Source: Deltaproteobacteria bacterium
GTDB lineage: Bacteria; Myxococcota; Myxococcia; Myxococcales; SZAS-1
Assembly (NCBI GenBank): GCA_018266075.1
Contig: JAFEBB010000070.1
Location: 1-39,658, forward strand
DNA: 39,658 nucleotides
Direction of reading: 5' to 3'
Shown: one piece after another, positions 1-8,277 of the stretch
How positions within the stretch are numbered: the first letter of the stretch is position 1
How the letters are laid out: each line of letters opens with the position of its first letter
Notes under the pieces: generated by a model
Databases searched by the model: none
What the model saw: the letters and a program-made list of their open reading frames with translations, nothing else
What the model was told of the DNA's origin: nothing
Translations under genes and position numbers: made by a program

Positions 1-1
1 G

Positions 2-1414
2 CCCGCCGCCCCCGCTTCGCCCAACCCGCTGGACGCGGCGCCGTCGGGTGGAACGCTGATGTTCGCGCAGCGCCCGAGCCAGGGCGCACCCGCCGCGGAT
101 TTGAGCGCGCCGCCGGGCGGAACCACGCTTCCGTTCGCACAGCGCCCGAGCCAGGGCGCACCCGCCGCGGATTTGAGCGCGCCGCCGGGCGAAACCACGC
201 TTCCGTTCGCGCAGCGCCCGAGCCAGGGCGCACCCGCCGCGGATCTGAGCGCGCCGCCGGGCGGGACCACCCTGCCGTTCGCCCAGCGCACGGGGGCGTC
301 CGCGGATCTGAACGCGCCGCCGGGCGGGACCACGCTGCCGTTCGCGCAGCGGCCGGGCCAGCACGTGGACATGAACGCGGCGCCGGGCGGGACCACGCTG
401 CCTTTCGCGCAGCAGGTTCAGCAATCCCAGCCGGAGCCCAGCCTCGACATCGCCATCGAGCTCGACATCGACACCCCCGCGCGGCCCGGGTCGAGCCCCA
501 CCGAAGCCCGTACCGGCACGATGCTCGCCGGCAACGCGGCTCCGGCACGGCCCGGCTCGAGCCCCGGCGCGGCGCGCACCGGGACGATGCTCGCCGGGAA
601 CGCACCGCCGCCATCGCGGCCGTCATCGAGCCCGGGCGAGGCGCGCACAGGAACGATGATCGCGGGTGCTGCGTCGAACAGCCTGGAGTCGATGCTGAGC
701 AACGCGCTGGGCATGCCCGCTTCGGCACCGCCGGCTGCGCGTCCGCCCACGCCCAAGGCCCGACCCACCTCCGGCGGCAAGGCGCGCCCAAGCTCCGGCG
801 GCAAGGCGCGGCCCAGCTCGGGCGGCAAGGCCCGGCCGACGTCCGATCCCAAGGCCCGCGCGGCCGAGGCGCGTCCGGCGACGGGCTCGAAGGCCCGGCC
901 CACCTCCGACCCCAAGCGCGCCGCGCGTCCCAAGAGCTCGGCCCGGCCGCGCAGCAAGGACTCGCCGGCCCCGCGCTCCAGCGCCCCGTACGATCCGATG
1001 GAGCTCATCGACGAGCCGCCCACGCCGGGCACGGCCAACGTCATCGACTCCACCCTGCGGCAGGCCCGCGAGCTCCTCGAGTTTGCCGATCACTCGGGCG
1101 CACTGGAGCTGGTGGAGCAGGTGCTGGCCAGCTTGCCCACGCACGCCGAGGCGCTCTCGCTGAAGAGCCGGTGCGAGGCCACGCTGGTCTCGATGTTCGA
1201 GTCCAAGCTGGGCAACCTCAACAAGAAGCCCAAGCTCAAGCTGCGGCCCGACGAGGTCATCTGGCTCAACCTGGATCACCGCGCGGGCTTCGTGCTCGCG
1301 CAGATCGACGGCCACGTCTCGCTCGAGGATCTCTTCGATCTCTCGGGCATGAGCCGCCTCGACACCGCGCGCATCCTCGCGCAGCTCATCGAGGAGAAGG
1401 TGATCAGCGTCTAG
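2..1414 (+). CDS. Repeat-rich protein with TPR-like and C-terminal regulatory-type domain, 5'-truncated by the window edge
   Basis: The reading frame is open from base 2, and its first codons already read as a repeat unit (DAAPSGGTLMFAQRP), so the true start lies outside the window and the ATG at 59 is internal. About 470 residues are visible. The first ~130 are tandem copies of a 24-residue unit, FAQRPSQGAPAADLSAPPGG plus TTLP, followed by two 21-residue variants. Then come three copies of an ARPGSSP..ARTGTM(L/I)AG unit and a Lys/Ala/Arg/Pro/Ser-rich linker built on KARPSSGG. Only the last ~130 residues look folded: a short helical TPR-like stretch (RQARELLEFADHSGALELVE) and a C-terminal domain ending RILAQLIEEKVISV. 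Domains of this type occur at the ends of myxobacterial signalling proteins, but I cannot name the family. There is no signal peptide in the visible part. Confidence 0.8.
   Translation, partial: PAAPASPNPLDAAPSGGTLMFAQRPSQGAPAADLSAPPGGTTLPFAQRPSQGAPAADLSAPPGETTLPFAQRPSQGAPAADLSAPPGGTTLPFAQRTGASADLNAPPGGTTLPFAQRPGQHVDMNAAPGGTTLPFAQQVQQSQPEPSLDIAIELDIDTPARPGSSPTEARTGTMLAGNAAPARPGSSPGAARTGTMLAGNAPPPSRPSSSPGEARTGTMIAGAASNSLESMLSNALGMPASAPPAARPPTPKARPTSGGKARPSSGGKARPSSGGKARPTSDPKARAAEARPATGSKARPTSDPKRAARPKSSARPRSKDSPAPRSSAPYDPMELIDEPPTPGTANVIDSTLRQARELLEFADHSGALELVEQVLASLPTHAEALSLKSRCEATLVSMFESKLGNLNKKPKLKLRPDEVIWLNLDHRAGFVLAQIDGHVSLEDLFDLSGMSRLDTARILAQLIEEKVISV
59..430 (+). repeat. In-frame tandem repeats of 72 bp and 63 bp
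   Basis: Three 72-bp units (24 codons) are followed by two shorter 63-bp units, each starting with a TTCGCRCAGC-like block that encodes FAQR. The first copies are nearly identical at the DNA level, including third codon positions, which points to recent duplication or gene conversion. A partial copy upstream of base 59 shows that the array continues off the window. Confidence 0.8.
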
Positions 1415-1420
1415 CTGCGT

Positions 1421-1903
1421 CTAGCTGCGGATCACCGCGGTGTACGTGCCGCGTACCGCGAGCTGCCCGCGCTGGTTCACGCTCTCGCAGACAACGGTGA
1501 GGAAGTCCTTGCCCGAGCGCGAGTAGGCCTCTTCGATCTTGCCGGTGGTGGTGAGCACGTCGCCGGGCTTCACCGGCTCCAGGAACTCGTACTCCTGCTC
1601 GCCGTGCACCAGCATCAGGAAGTTCACCTGGTTCTGAGGGTCGCGCACCGCCGCCGCGAACGGGCGGATGTTGAAGACCACGCAGAACGTGGGCGGCGCC
1701 ACCAGCGAGCCGTGCTGGGTGGTCTTCGCGTAGTCGGCGTCGACGTAGAGCCGCTGCATGTCCGCGGGCGCGTCGGCGGCGGAGAAGCTGGAGGACGGCA
1801 CGCCGCCGCCCACCGCGAGCGCGAACTCGCGCAGCTTCTCGGCGCCCACCTCGTAGCGGAACGGCCCGTAGCTTCGACCCTTGGCATCCGGAGCGATGGC
1901 CAT
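1421..1903 (-). CDS. MaoC-like N-terminal (FAS1-type) dehydratase domain protein, HadA/HadC-like
   Basis: The 160-residue protein has one hot-dog fold of the MaoC N-terminal type. Visible family features are the Y/F-rich start (GPFRYEVGAEKLREFALAVG), a central APPTFCVV segment and the terminal EYEFLEPVKPGDVL...G strand region. It lacks the (S/G)-D-x-N-P-x-H hydratase motif, as expected for the non-catalytic partner of HadA/HadC type. The gene starts 3 bp after the stop of the catalytic-type gene at 1907-2323, so the two are probably co-translated and form a heterodimeric (R)-3-hydroxyacyl-CoA/ACP dehydratase. The physiological substrate cannot be read from the sequence. Confidence 0.82.
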   Translation of the reverse strand: MAIAPDAKGRSYGPFRYEVGAEKLREFALAVGGGVPSSSFSAADAPADMQRLYVDADYAKTTQHGSLVAPPTFCVVFNIRPFAAAVRDPQNQVNFLMLVHGEQEYEFLEPVKPGDVLTTTGKIEEAYSRSGKDFLTVVCESVNQRGQLAVRGTYTAVIRS

Positions 1904-1906
1904 GGC

Positions 1907-2323
1907 TCAGCCCTCCTCGATGACGCCGATGGCGATGCCCTTGGTGAGCACGTCCTCGCCGCGCTGGTTCTTGCCGGAGAGCTCCGCGCGCACCGAGTTG
2001 CCGTCGATGGCGGTGACCTTGCCCTGGAAGGTGATGGTGTCGCCGGGCTTCACCGGCCGCGAGAAGCGGACGCGGAGCTTCTTGAGGCGGGTGGGGTCGT
2101 CGAAGAGCCGCACCGCCGCCTCGGCCGCCCAGGCCATGGTGCACAGGCCCTGGAGGATGACGCCGTCGAGGCCGGCCTGCTTGCCGACCTCCGGGTCGAT
2201 GTGGATGGGGTTGAAGTCGCCGGAAGCGGCCGCGTAGTAGATGGGCCGGTACGGGTCGCAGTGCCGCTCCAGGCTGAAGGGCTCCCCCACCTGGAAGTCG
2301 CTGAGCTTGCGCATCTTTTCCAC
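1907..2323 (-). CDS. MaoC-like (R)-specific enoyl hydratase/dehydratase, HadB-like
   Basis: The 138-residue single hot-dog protein carries the hydratase-2 motif SGDFNPIHID at residues 34-43; Asp36 and His41 are the expected catalytic pair. The motif is followed by the conserved LDGVILQGLCTMAW helix and a C-terminal RPVKPGDTITFQGKV strand. It is the first gene of a two-gene minus-strand operon with the HadA/HadC-like partner at 1421-1903 (3-bp gap). By family, the pair hydrates or dehydrates acyl-CoA or acyl-ACP in fatty acid metabolism. The start codon is the ATG at 2323-2321; a second in-frame ATG lies three codons in. Confidence 0.85.
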   Translation of the reverse strand: MEKMRKLSDFQVGEPFSLERHCDPYRPIYYAAASGDFNPIHIDPEVGKQAGLDGVILQGLCTMAWAAEAAVRLFDDPTRLKKLRVRFSRPVKPGDTITFQGKVTAIDGNSVRAELSGKNQRGEDVLTKGIAIGVIEEG

Positions 2324-2415
2324 CCCCTCGCGGCGGAGTGGCTCTATGGCCCGCAGAACCGGCCGTCAAGCGCCGCGAAACAGGGGCCCAGAAGCTTGTA
2401 AGCCTGCCCGCTTCC

Positions 2416-2445
2416 TTGATCTTGCCCCGGGCGGGCACGTAAAAC
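2416..2445 (+). promoter_or_regulatory. Possible housekeeping promoter for the outer-membrane protein gene
   Basis: TTGATC at 2416-2421 is followed, after 17-18 bp, by GTAAAA/TAAAAC at 2439-2445. It lies in the 175-bp gap between the divergent dehydratase and outer-membrane genes and is the only A/T-rich -10-like block there. The -35 matches consensus at 5 of 6 positions and the -10 only partly. Confidence 0.3.
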
Positions 2446-2498
2446 CTTGCCCTTCCTCGCTCGGCGGGGAGCACCGGGCCCGTCGGCGGGGCGGCCCA

Positions 2499-4091
2499 AT
2501 GAGGTTCGTGATGGCGCAGCGCTCCTGGGGGCTCGTGGCGGCGGCGTTGTTCGTGTGCGCGCCGGCGTGGGCGTCGACGGTGGCGGTGGCCCCCATCAGC
2601 GGCGGCAAGCACGGCGAGGCCGACTACGTCCGTCACCAGATCGAGTCCGGCCTTTCCGACGGCGGGCTGACGGTGGTGGGCGCGGCCGCGCTGGCCAACG
2701 CGGCCAAGAAGGCGGGGCTCTCGCCCTCGGACCTGAACCGTCCGCCGGTGCTCATGCCCTCGGCCAAGGCGGCTGGCGCCGACGCGGTGCTCACCGCGGT
2801 CATCGAGAGCAAGGGCAAGAACGACGAGCTGAACATCCGCGTCTTCAACCTCGACGGCGTGGAGCTCTGGAGCCGGCCCATCAAGATGGTGAAGGGCAAG
2901 CTCAGCGGCGACATCCCCAAGAAGATCGCCAAGGCCGTCACCGCGGCGATGGCCTCAGCGCCAGGCGCCTCCAACGCCGCCGGCGGCGACGTGACCTCCT
3001 CCGACTCCGGCCAGACCGAGGGCGGCGACGCCACCGCCGCAGCCACCGACGGCAGCTCCGGCTCCAGCGACGGCAGCACCGACGCCGCCGCCGAGACGCC
3101 GCCTTCCAAGCCGAACAAGCCCGCCAAGGCCCAGCCCGCGAGCGACGAGGGCGAGACGGCCATCGTCAGCCCCAAGCGCAAGCCGGCCAAGGTGGCCAGC
3201 GCGGAGACCGGCTCGGAGGGCACGACCAGCGGCTCGACCGGCGAGGGCGAGGTGGCCATCGAGGGGCCGCCCAAGGAGGCCAAGGCGGACACCACGCCGC
3301 AGCCGCCGATCATCGACGTGAACATCGGCTTCGCGCTGCTCTCGCGCACCTACAAGCTCTGCCCGGGCGTGACCAGCTGCTCGCAGACCGGCCCGGCGCC
3401 CAGCGTCGGCGCCGACGGCACCCAGCTCGACACGCCGCTCTCGTACCAGACCAGCTCGCCCTCGGGCGGCATCATCCTGCGCGCGGAGCTCTTCCCGCTG
3501 CCGAAGCTGGTGCCCATCAACGAGACGATGACCTTCACCGCGGGCGCGACGGTGGAGTACCTGCGCAGCTTCTCGGTGACCAACGGCTACCAGGACCCGA
3601 TCACGGGCGCGCAGGCGAAGTTCGGCTCCAGCATGAGCCGGCTGACGGCCGACGCGACGGGCCGCCTCTACTTCCGCATGCTCAACGGCACCGGCTTCGC
3701 GGGGCTCTACGCGGGCCTGCTCATGCCGAGCTTCAACGTGGATACGAATCCCTTGCTGGCGCCGTCGACGCGCACCGGCTTCGACCTCGGCTTCAAGGGC
3801 GAGCTGCCGCTGGCGAGCAACTTCGTGAAGCTCTCGCTGGCGGCGGCCTTTGCGCCGGCGGCCAACCCCGGCGTGGACGAGACCACCGACTACGGCTCGA
3901 CCGGCAAGGGCAAGGGCTTCCTGGTGCGCGGCGGCTTCGCGGGCAACTACGAGTTCATCAGCTACGGCGCGTACGTGGACTTCGCGTCGTTCTCCGACGT
4001 GTTCGACGGCGCCGGCTTGCTCACCACCAACGGCGCCGTGTCGGAAGAGCGGTACATGACCTACTTCTTCATGGTCGGCGGCCGCTACTAA
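2499..4091 (+). CDS. Exported outer-membrane beta-barrel protein with N-terminal CsgG/TolB-like domain
   Basis: The 530-residue protein begins with a signal peptide (hydrophobic WGLVAAALFV, likely cleaved after APAWA). Residues ~26-155 form an alpha/beta domain (TVAVAPISGG..., then AADAVLTAVIESKGK and VELWSRPIK-like strands) that resembles periplasmic domains estimating a lipoprotein or cell state, as in CsgG/LpoB/TolB-N. The similarity is weak. Residues ~155-275 are a Ser/Thr/Gly/Lys/Pro linker. Residues ~280-530 are amphipathic strands that end in an aromatic residue (YFFMVGGRY), the usual sign of an outer-membrane barrel. The ATG at 2511 has a better spaced GAGG and may be the real start; both give a signal peptide. 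I do not recognise the specific protein. Confidence 0.8.
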   Translation: MRFVMAQRSWGLVAAALFVCAPAWASTVAVAPISGGKHGEADYVRHQIESGLSDGGLTVVGAAALANAAKKAGLSPSDLNRPPVLMPSAKAAGADAVLTAVIESKGKNDELNIRVFNLDGVELWSRPIKMVKGKLSGDIPKKIAKAVTAAMASAPGASNAAGGDVTSSDSGQTEGGDATAAATDGSSGSSDGSTDAAAETPPSKPNKPAKAQPASDEGETAIVSPKRKPAKVASAETGSEGTTSGSTGEGEVAIEGPPKEAKADTTPQPPIIDVNIGFALLSRTYKLCPGVTSCSQTGPAPSVGADGTQLDTPLSYQTSSPSGGIILRAELFPLPKLVPINETMTFTAGATVEYLRSFSVTNGYQDPITGAQAKFGSSMSRLTADATGRLYFRMLNGTGFAGLYAGLLMPSFNVDTNPLLAPSTRTGFDLGFKGELPLASNFVKLSLAAAFAPAANPGVDETTDYGSTGKGKGFLVRGGFAGNYEFISYGAYVDFASFSDVFDGAGLLTTNGAVSEERYMTYFFMVGGRY

Positions 4092-4158
4092 CCCGCGGCT
4101 CACCTGAGCTGATGGCGCCTCGCTGGTTCCACGGGCCGATCGCTGCGTCACTCGTCTT

Positions 4159-4174
4159 CGGGCCTTCGGGCCCG
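4159..4174 (+). terminator. UUCG-tetraloop hairpin downstream of the outer-membrane gene
   Basis: CGGGCC-TTCG-GGCCCG is a perfect 6-bp stem closed by a TTCG loop, 68 bp after the stop at 4091. There is no U-tract, so termination is plausible but not certain. A matching copy of TTCGGG just upstream could allow alternative pairing. Confidence 0.4.
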
Positions 4175-4333
4175 CGCCCTCCTCGTTCCTTGCCCTCGAC
4201 CCGCGGCCCGGCGCGATCGAGCGCAGGCCGAGGTGGCGTGCCCGATCGTGGTTCGTGGCTCGGGGGTCGTTCGGAGTGAGCCCAATCGCGGGCCGTGGGT
4301 CGCGGGTCGTTCGACGTCCACCTCTTGAAATGA

Positions 4334-4371
4334 AACGCGCTGGCGGACCTCGTCGGTCCTGCCAGCGCGTT
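4334..4371 (-). terminator. Rho-independent-type terminator of the Cys-rich lipoprotein gene
   Basis: The arms AACGCGCTGGCGGACC and GGTCCTGCCAGCGCGTT pair over 16 bp with one bulge around a 5-nt loop. Read on the minus strand, the hairpin is followed by TTTCATTTC. It sits 22 bp beyond the stop of the gene at 4394-6313. Confidence 0.65.
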
Positions 4372-4393
4372 CGCACTGCTCACGTCGGTTCGA

Positions 4394-6313
4394 CTACGGA
4401 CAGTTGCACATCCCGCTGGTCTGGTCACAGGTGCCCGGCGAGCAGTCCGAGTCGCTGAAGCAGTTGAAGGTGTCGCAGTAGGGAGCGACGCCGCTGAAGG
4501 AGTTGCACACTCCGCTCGCGCAGTCTGTGTCCTGGCTGCACGAGGCGCACATCGCCGCGCCGCCCGAGCCCGTCGTGCCCGTGGAGCCCGTGGTGCCACC
4601 CGGCGGGCACACGCAGTCGCCGCTGGCGCGGTCGCAGGTGGTGACGCCGTTGCAGTCCGAGTCCTGGGTGCAGAAGGTGAAGCTGTCGCAGAAGTTGGTG
4701 GAGCCGCTGAAGGTGTTGCAGAAGCCGCTCTGGCAGTCGCTGTCCTGGTTGCAGGTGCCGCAGATGTCCGCCGAGCCCGAGCCGGTGGTGCCCGTGCCGC
4801 CGGTGGTCCCGCCCGTGGTCGAGCCCGGCGGGCAGACGCACGAGCCGGCGTTCTGGTCGCAGCTGGTCACCGGCGCGCACTCGCTGTCCGCGGTGCAGAA
4901 GTTGGTGCTGTCGCAGAAGTTCGCGCCGCCGCTGAAGGTGTTGCAGAACTGGCTGGCGCAGTCGGCGTCGGTGTTGCACGGGTCGCAGATGGCGCCCGTG
5001 CCGCCGCCGGTCGAGCCCGTGGTGCCGCCGGTGGTCGAGCCGGGCGGACACACGCAGTTGCCCGTGCCCACGTCGCAGGTGGTGACCGGCGCGCAGAGCG
5101 AGTCGTCGGCGCAGCCGGGCGCGTTGTCGCAGAACGCCGGGACGCCGCTGAAGTCGTTGCAGAAGCCGGTCTGGCAGTCGCTTCCCTGGGTGCAGGGATC
5201 GCAGATGGCGCCCGAGCCCGAGCCCGTGGTGCCCGTGCTGCCCGTGGTGCTGCCCGCGGGGCAGGCACAGCTGGAGATCGTGGTGTCGCAGGTGGTCACC
5301 GGCGCGCACTGGCTGTCGGTGGTGCAGGGATCGGTCGAGTCGCAGAACGCGGGGACGCTCGGGTCGAGGTTGTTGCAGAAGTTCGACTGGCAGTCGCTGG
5401 CCGAGGTGCACGGATCGCAGATGGCGCCGCCGGTGGTGCTGCCAGTGGTCGACGTCGAGGTCGACGTGGTGCCCGTGGTCGAGGTGGCCGTGGTGCCCGT
5501 GGTCGACGTCGCCGTGGTGCCGGTGGTCGTCGACGAGGCGACGGTCCCCGTGGTCGACGAGGCGACGGTGCCCGTGGTCGACGTGGCCGTGGTGCCGGTG
5601 GTCGTCGACGAGGCGACGGTGCCCGTGGTCGACGTGGCCGTGGTGCCGCGCGTGGTCGCCGTGGTGCCCGTGGTGGACGTCGCCGTCGACGTCGCCGTGG
5701 TGCCGGTGGTCGAGGTGCCGATCGTGCCAATCGTGCCGGTGGTGCCCGTGGTGCTGGTGCCCACCGTGCCCGTGGTCGACGTGGAGGTGCCGCAGCCCGG
5801 CGGCACCGGGACGCACTTGTCGTCGCTCAGGCGGCACCAGTAGCCGCCGTAGCAGTTGTTGGCGCTGCAGGTCTCGCCGGTGCGGCAGGTGCAGCCCGCG
5901 GCCGTGTTCGGGTCGGCGTAGGCGCTGCAATCCACGGTGCCGGTGGTGCCCGTGGAGCTGGTGCTCGTGCCCGTGGTCGTCGTGCCCGTGTTGCTCGTGG
6001 TCCCGGTGGTGCCGACGGTGCCCAGCGTGGTCGCCGTGGTGCCGGTGGTACCGGTCGTGGTGCCCGTGGTGTGGCCGGAGGTGCTCGTCGTTCCGGTGGT
6101 GCCGGACGTGGAGCCGGTGGTGTGGGTGCCCGACGTCGAGCCCGAGGTGATGCTCTCGGTGGTGCTGCCGGAGCTGGCGCCGTGGGTGCTGCCGCCGCTC
6201 GTGGCCGCGTGCGTGCTGCCGCTGGTCGAGGAGTGGCTGGTGGATTCGGTGCCGCCGCACGCGGCCAACGCGAGCGCGGCCAGGGCCGCACACGCCAACG
6301 AGAGCTTCTTCAT
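4394..6313 (-). CDS. Thr/Gly-rich lipoprotein with five ten-cysteine modules
   Basis: Starting at the ATG at 6313 gives 639 residues and a classical lipoprotein signal (MKKLSLACAALAALALAAC, lipobox LAAC). The longer frame adds an unlikely 15-residue leader. After a Ser/Thr/Gly tract there is one short Cys-rich region (GCTCRTGETCSANNCYGGYWC), then ~130 residues of TTGT-like low complexity. Five modules of ~65 residues follow, each with ten cysteines (ICDPC..DC..FC..FC..C..CAPVT.C...C.C). The modules are separated by GSTTGSTGTTG linkers, and the last ends the protein. The same module occurs in the lipoprotein at 33462-35603. The protein is expected on the cell surface or in the periplasm with disulfide-bonded modules. 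I do not know its function. Confidence 0.8.
   Translation of the reverse strand: MKKLSLACAALAALALAACGGTESTSHSSTSGSTHAATSGGSTHGASSGSTTESITSGSTSGTHTTGSTSGTTGTTSTSGHTTGTTTGTTGTTATTLGTVGTTGTTSNTGTTTTGTSTSSTGTTGTVDCSAYADPNTAAGCTCRTGETCSANNCYGGYWCRLSDDKCVPVPPGCGTSTSTTGTVGTSTTGTTGTIGTIGTSTTGTTATSTATSTTGTTATTRGTTATSTTGTVASSTTTGTTATSTTGTVASSTTGTVASSTTTGTTATSTTGTTATSTTGTTSTSTSTTGSTTGGAICDPCTSASDCQSNFCNNLDPSVPAFCDSTDPCTTDSQCAPVTTCDTTISSCACPAGSTTGSTGTTGSGSGAICDPCTQGSDCQTGFCNDFSGVPAFCDNAPGCADDSLCAPVTTCDVGTGNCVCPPGSTTGGTTGSTGGGTGAICDPCNTDADCASQFCNTFSGGANFCDSTNFCTADSECAPVTSCDQNAGSCVCPPGSTTGGTTGGTGTTGSGSADICGTCNQDSDCQSGFCNTFSGSTNFCDSFTFCTQDSDCNGVTTCDRASGDCVCPPGGTTGSTGTTGSGGAAMCASCSQDTDCASGVCNSFSGVAPYCDTFNCFSDSDCSPGTCDQTSGMCNCP
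5440..5800. repeat. Minisatellite-like in-frame tandem repeats inside the lipoprotein gene
   Basis: Blocks of GTGGTCGACGTGGCCGTGGT and GTCGTCGACGAGGCGACGGT recur many times. One composite of ~60 bp is repeated almost exactly near 5515 and 5575. On the coding (minus) strand they encode TTGT/ATSTTGT runs. All repeat lengths are multiples of three, so slippage would change protein length without a frameshift. Confidence 0.75.
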
Positions 6314-6447
6314 GGGAGTTCTCCGCCCGACGGAAGTGCCCGGTTGTCCCCCAGACACCGCGTGCGGGTCAACGCCGGGTCGCGGTTGTGGCGTTCTTGT
6401 CGAGAATTGTTGATGGCCCGTCCGGGGGCTCGGCCGTCACCTGGCCG

Positions 6448-8277
6448 TCACGTGCACTGCGCAGGGACCGTGAACCAGAAGGTGCTGCCCGTCGCCGCGT
6501 TGGCCTGGACGCCGATCTCACCGCCGTGCGCGAGCACGATCTCCTTGGAGATGTAGAGCCCCAGCCCCGCCGAGCCGCTGGGCGCGCCGGGCACGCGGAA
6601 GTACTTCTCGAAGATGCGCTCGCGGAACTCGGGGGGCACACCCGGGCCCTGGTCGACCACCTCGAAGCGCACCGCGCCCTCGGCCGGCACCGCGCGCAGC
6701 ACCACCGGCGTGCCCGGCGGGGAGTAGCGGACGGCGTTGGTGACCAGGTTGGAGAACACCAGCTCCAGCCGATCCGGGTCGACGTCGACCTGCGCGCCGC
6801 CGCACAAGTCCTCGATGGACAGCGACACCTGACGTTCGGCGGCCTGGGGGGCGCCGGCCTCGACCGCGTGGTCGAGCAGGGTGCGCACCGGCACCATCTG
6901 CCGCTCCAGCTCCACCCGGCCCGACTGCATGCGCGACAAATCCAGCAGATCGTCGACGATGCCCTGCAGCCGCTCGCAGTCCTCGCGCGCGGCCTGGAGC
7001 AGGTCGAGCTGCTTCTCCGTGAGCGGCCCCGCGGCGCCCTCCAGGCAGAGGTGGATGGCCATGCGCAGCGAGGTGAGCGGCGTGCGGAACTCGTGGGCCA
7101 CGGTGGCCACCAGGTCGTTCTTGAGCTCGTCGAACCGCCGGAGACGCGTCACGTCCTGGAGAAGCACGGTGGCCCCGGACACGCCGCCGCCCTCGCCGTA
7201 CACGGGCGTGGCGCGCGGGAGGAGCCAGCGGTCGCCGTCGGGCCGGGCCACCCGGATGGCCTCCTCGTAGCCCTTGGGGTGGTAGGCACCTTTCCCCGCG
7301 AGCACGTGGGCGCGCAGCTTCTCCAGCACCGCGCGCAGCTCCGGCTCCACCGCGGCCACGGCGCCCGGGCCGCTCTCCATGGCGATCTTGAGGTCGCGCT
7401 CGGCCACCTGGTTGGCCGCGAGCACCGATCCCGCGGCGTCGAAGGCGACCACCGCGTCGGGCAGGCTGTCGATGGCCGCCTGCGCCGCGCCCTGAACTTG
7501 AAGGAGCTCGCCGAGCGTCGTCTCGCGGTAGCGCCGGAGGTGATCGGCCATCTGGTTGAACTCGGCGGCGAGCTGGCTCACCTCGTCGCTGCCAGCCACG
7601 CGCGCGCGGGCCTCGAGGTCGCCCTCGCCGATGCGCCGCGCCGCCTGGGTGAGCACCGAGAGCGGGCGCAACAGCCGCGCGGTGAGCGCCGTGGACGCGA
7701 GCACGCCGGCGAGCAGCGCCAGGATGGTCGCCGCGATGAGCAACGTGTCGACGCGGCTCGCCTCCTTCCTCGCGAGCTCGCTCTTGCGCACCATGGCGTC
7801 CTGGTTGAGGGCCAGCACCTCGTCCGCGGCGGCGCGCACGCTCACCGAGCGCGGCTGCAGCTCGTCGACGTAGAGCGCCTTGCGCCTGGCGGGATCCTCC
7901 TCGGCGGCGAGCTGGTCGAAGCGGCTCTGGTACAGGTCCCAGGCCTGACGCAGCCGCTGGGTGGCCGCCCCCTCGCCGACCTCGGTGATGTTTCCCTCCT
8001 GCACCTTGAGCTCGTTCTCGAAGCGCCGGCGCGGCTCCTTCGAGCGCTCGGTGGCCGCGCTGCGGTCGCCCAGCACCAACGTAGCCGCAGCGCCGTCGAG
8101 CGTCTCCAGCGAGTCCTTCATGCGCTGGGCGGCGAGCACGCTGCGGTAGTTGTCCTGGAGGATGGCCTGCGCGCCGGAACCGAGCGTCTGGGTGGTGCGT
8201 ACCGACACGAAGCCCACGAGGATCAACGCCGCGGCGAGGGGGAGCTGGGCGAAGAGCAGCTTTGCTCGGAGCATCAT
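6448..8277 (-). CDS. Membrane sensor histidine kinase (HAMP-PAS-HisKA-HATPase), last gene of the kdp operon
   Basis: The 609-residue kinase has TM1 at ~8-26, a ~150-residue helical periplasmic region, TM2 at ~178-200, HAMP at ~200-250, PAS at ~262-380, a HisKA domain with the phospho-acceptor His395 in VAHEFRTPL, and a HATPase domain at ~490-605 (SNLVTNAVRYSPPG, DQGPGVP, GSAGLGLYISK). The start ATGATG overlaps the TGA of the short KdpD gene, so translation is coupled. In canonical KdpD the input and kinase domains form one protein; here this kinase supplies the kinase half but has its own periplasmic sensor instead of KdpD's four TM helices. No kdpE follows; the next gene is unrelated. Confidence 0.88.
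   Translation of the reverse strand: MMLRAKLLFAQLPLAAALILVGFVSVRTTQTLGSGAQAILQDNYRSVLAAQRMKDSLETLDGAAATLVLGDRSAATERSKEPRRRFENELKVQEGNITEVGEGAATQRLRQAWDLYQSRFDQLAAEEDPARRKALYVDELQPRSVSVRAAADEVLALNQDAMVRKSELARKEASRVDTLLIAATILALLAGVLASTALTARLLRPLSVLTQAARRIGEGDLEARARVAGSDEVSQLAAEFNQMADHLRRYRETTLGELLQVQGAAQAAIDSLPDAVVAFDAAGSVLAANQVAERDLKIAMESGPGAVAAVEPELRAVLEKLRAHVLAGKGAYHPKGYEEAIRVARPDGDRWLLPRATPVYGEGGGVSGATVLLQDVTRLRRFDELKNDLVATVAHEFRTPLTSLRMAIHLCLEGAAGPLTEKQLDLLQAAREDCERLQGIVDDLLDLSRMQSGRVELERQMVPVRTLLDHAVEAGAPQAAERQVSLSIEDLCGGAQVDVDPDRLELVFSNLVTNAVRYSPPGTPVVLRAVPAEGAVRFEVVDQGPGVPPEFRERIFEKYFRVPGAPSGSAGLGLYISKEIVLAHGGEIGVQANAATGSTFWFTVPAQCT

Larger units (their letters stand above)
4092..4393. 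other. Intergenic region between convergent genes, with two hairpins
   Basis: This 302-bp stretch holds no gene I can support. It contains a UUCG-type hairpin (4159-4174), degenerate direct repeats of a GGTCGTTCG-containing block around 4245-4316, and a long terminator hairpin (4334-4371). The repeats resemble intergenic filler of unknown function. Confidence 0.6.

Noticed and set aside
6451-6465. CGTGCACTGCGCAGG, 10 of 12 match to the regulon palindrome
   Set aside because: It lies in the last codons of the kinase gene, with no sigma-54-type element found toward the lipoprotein gene at 6313.
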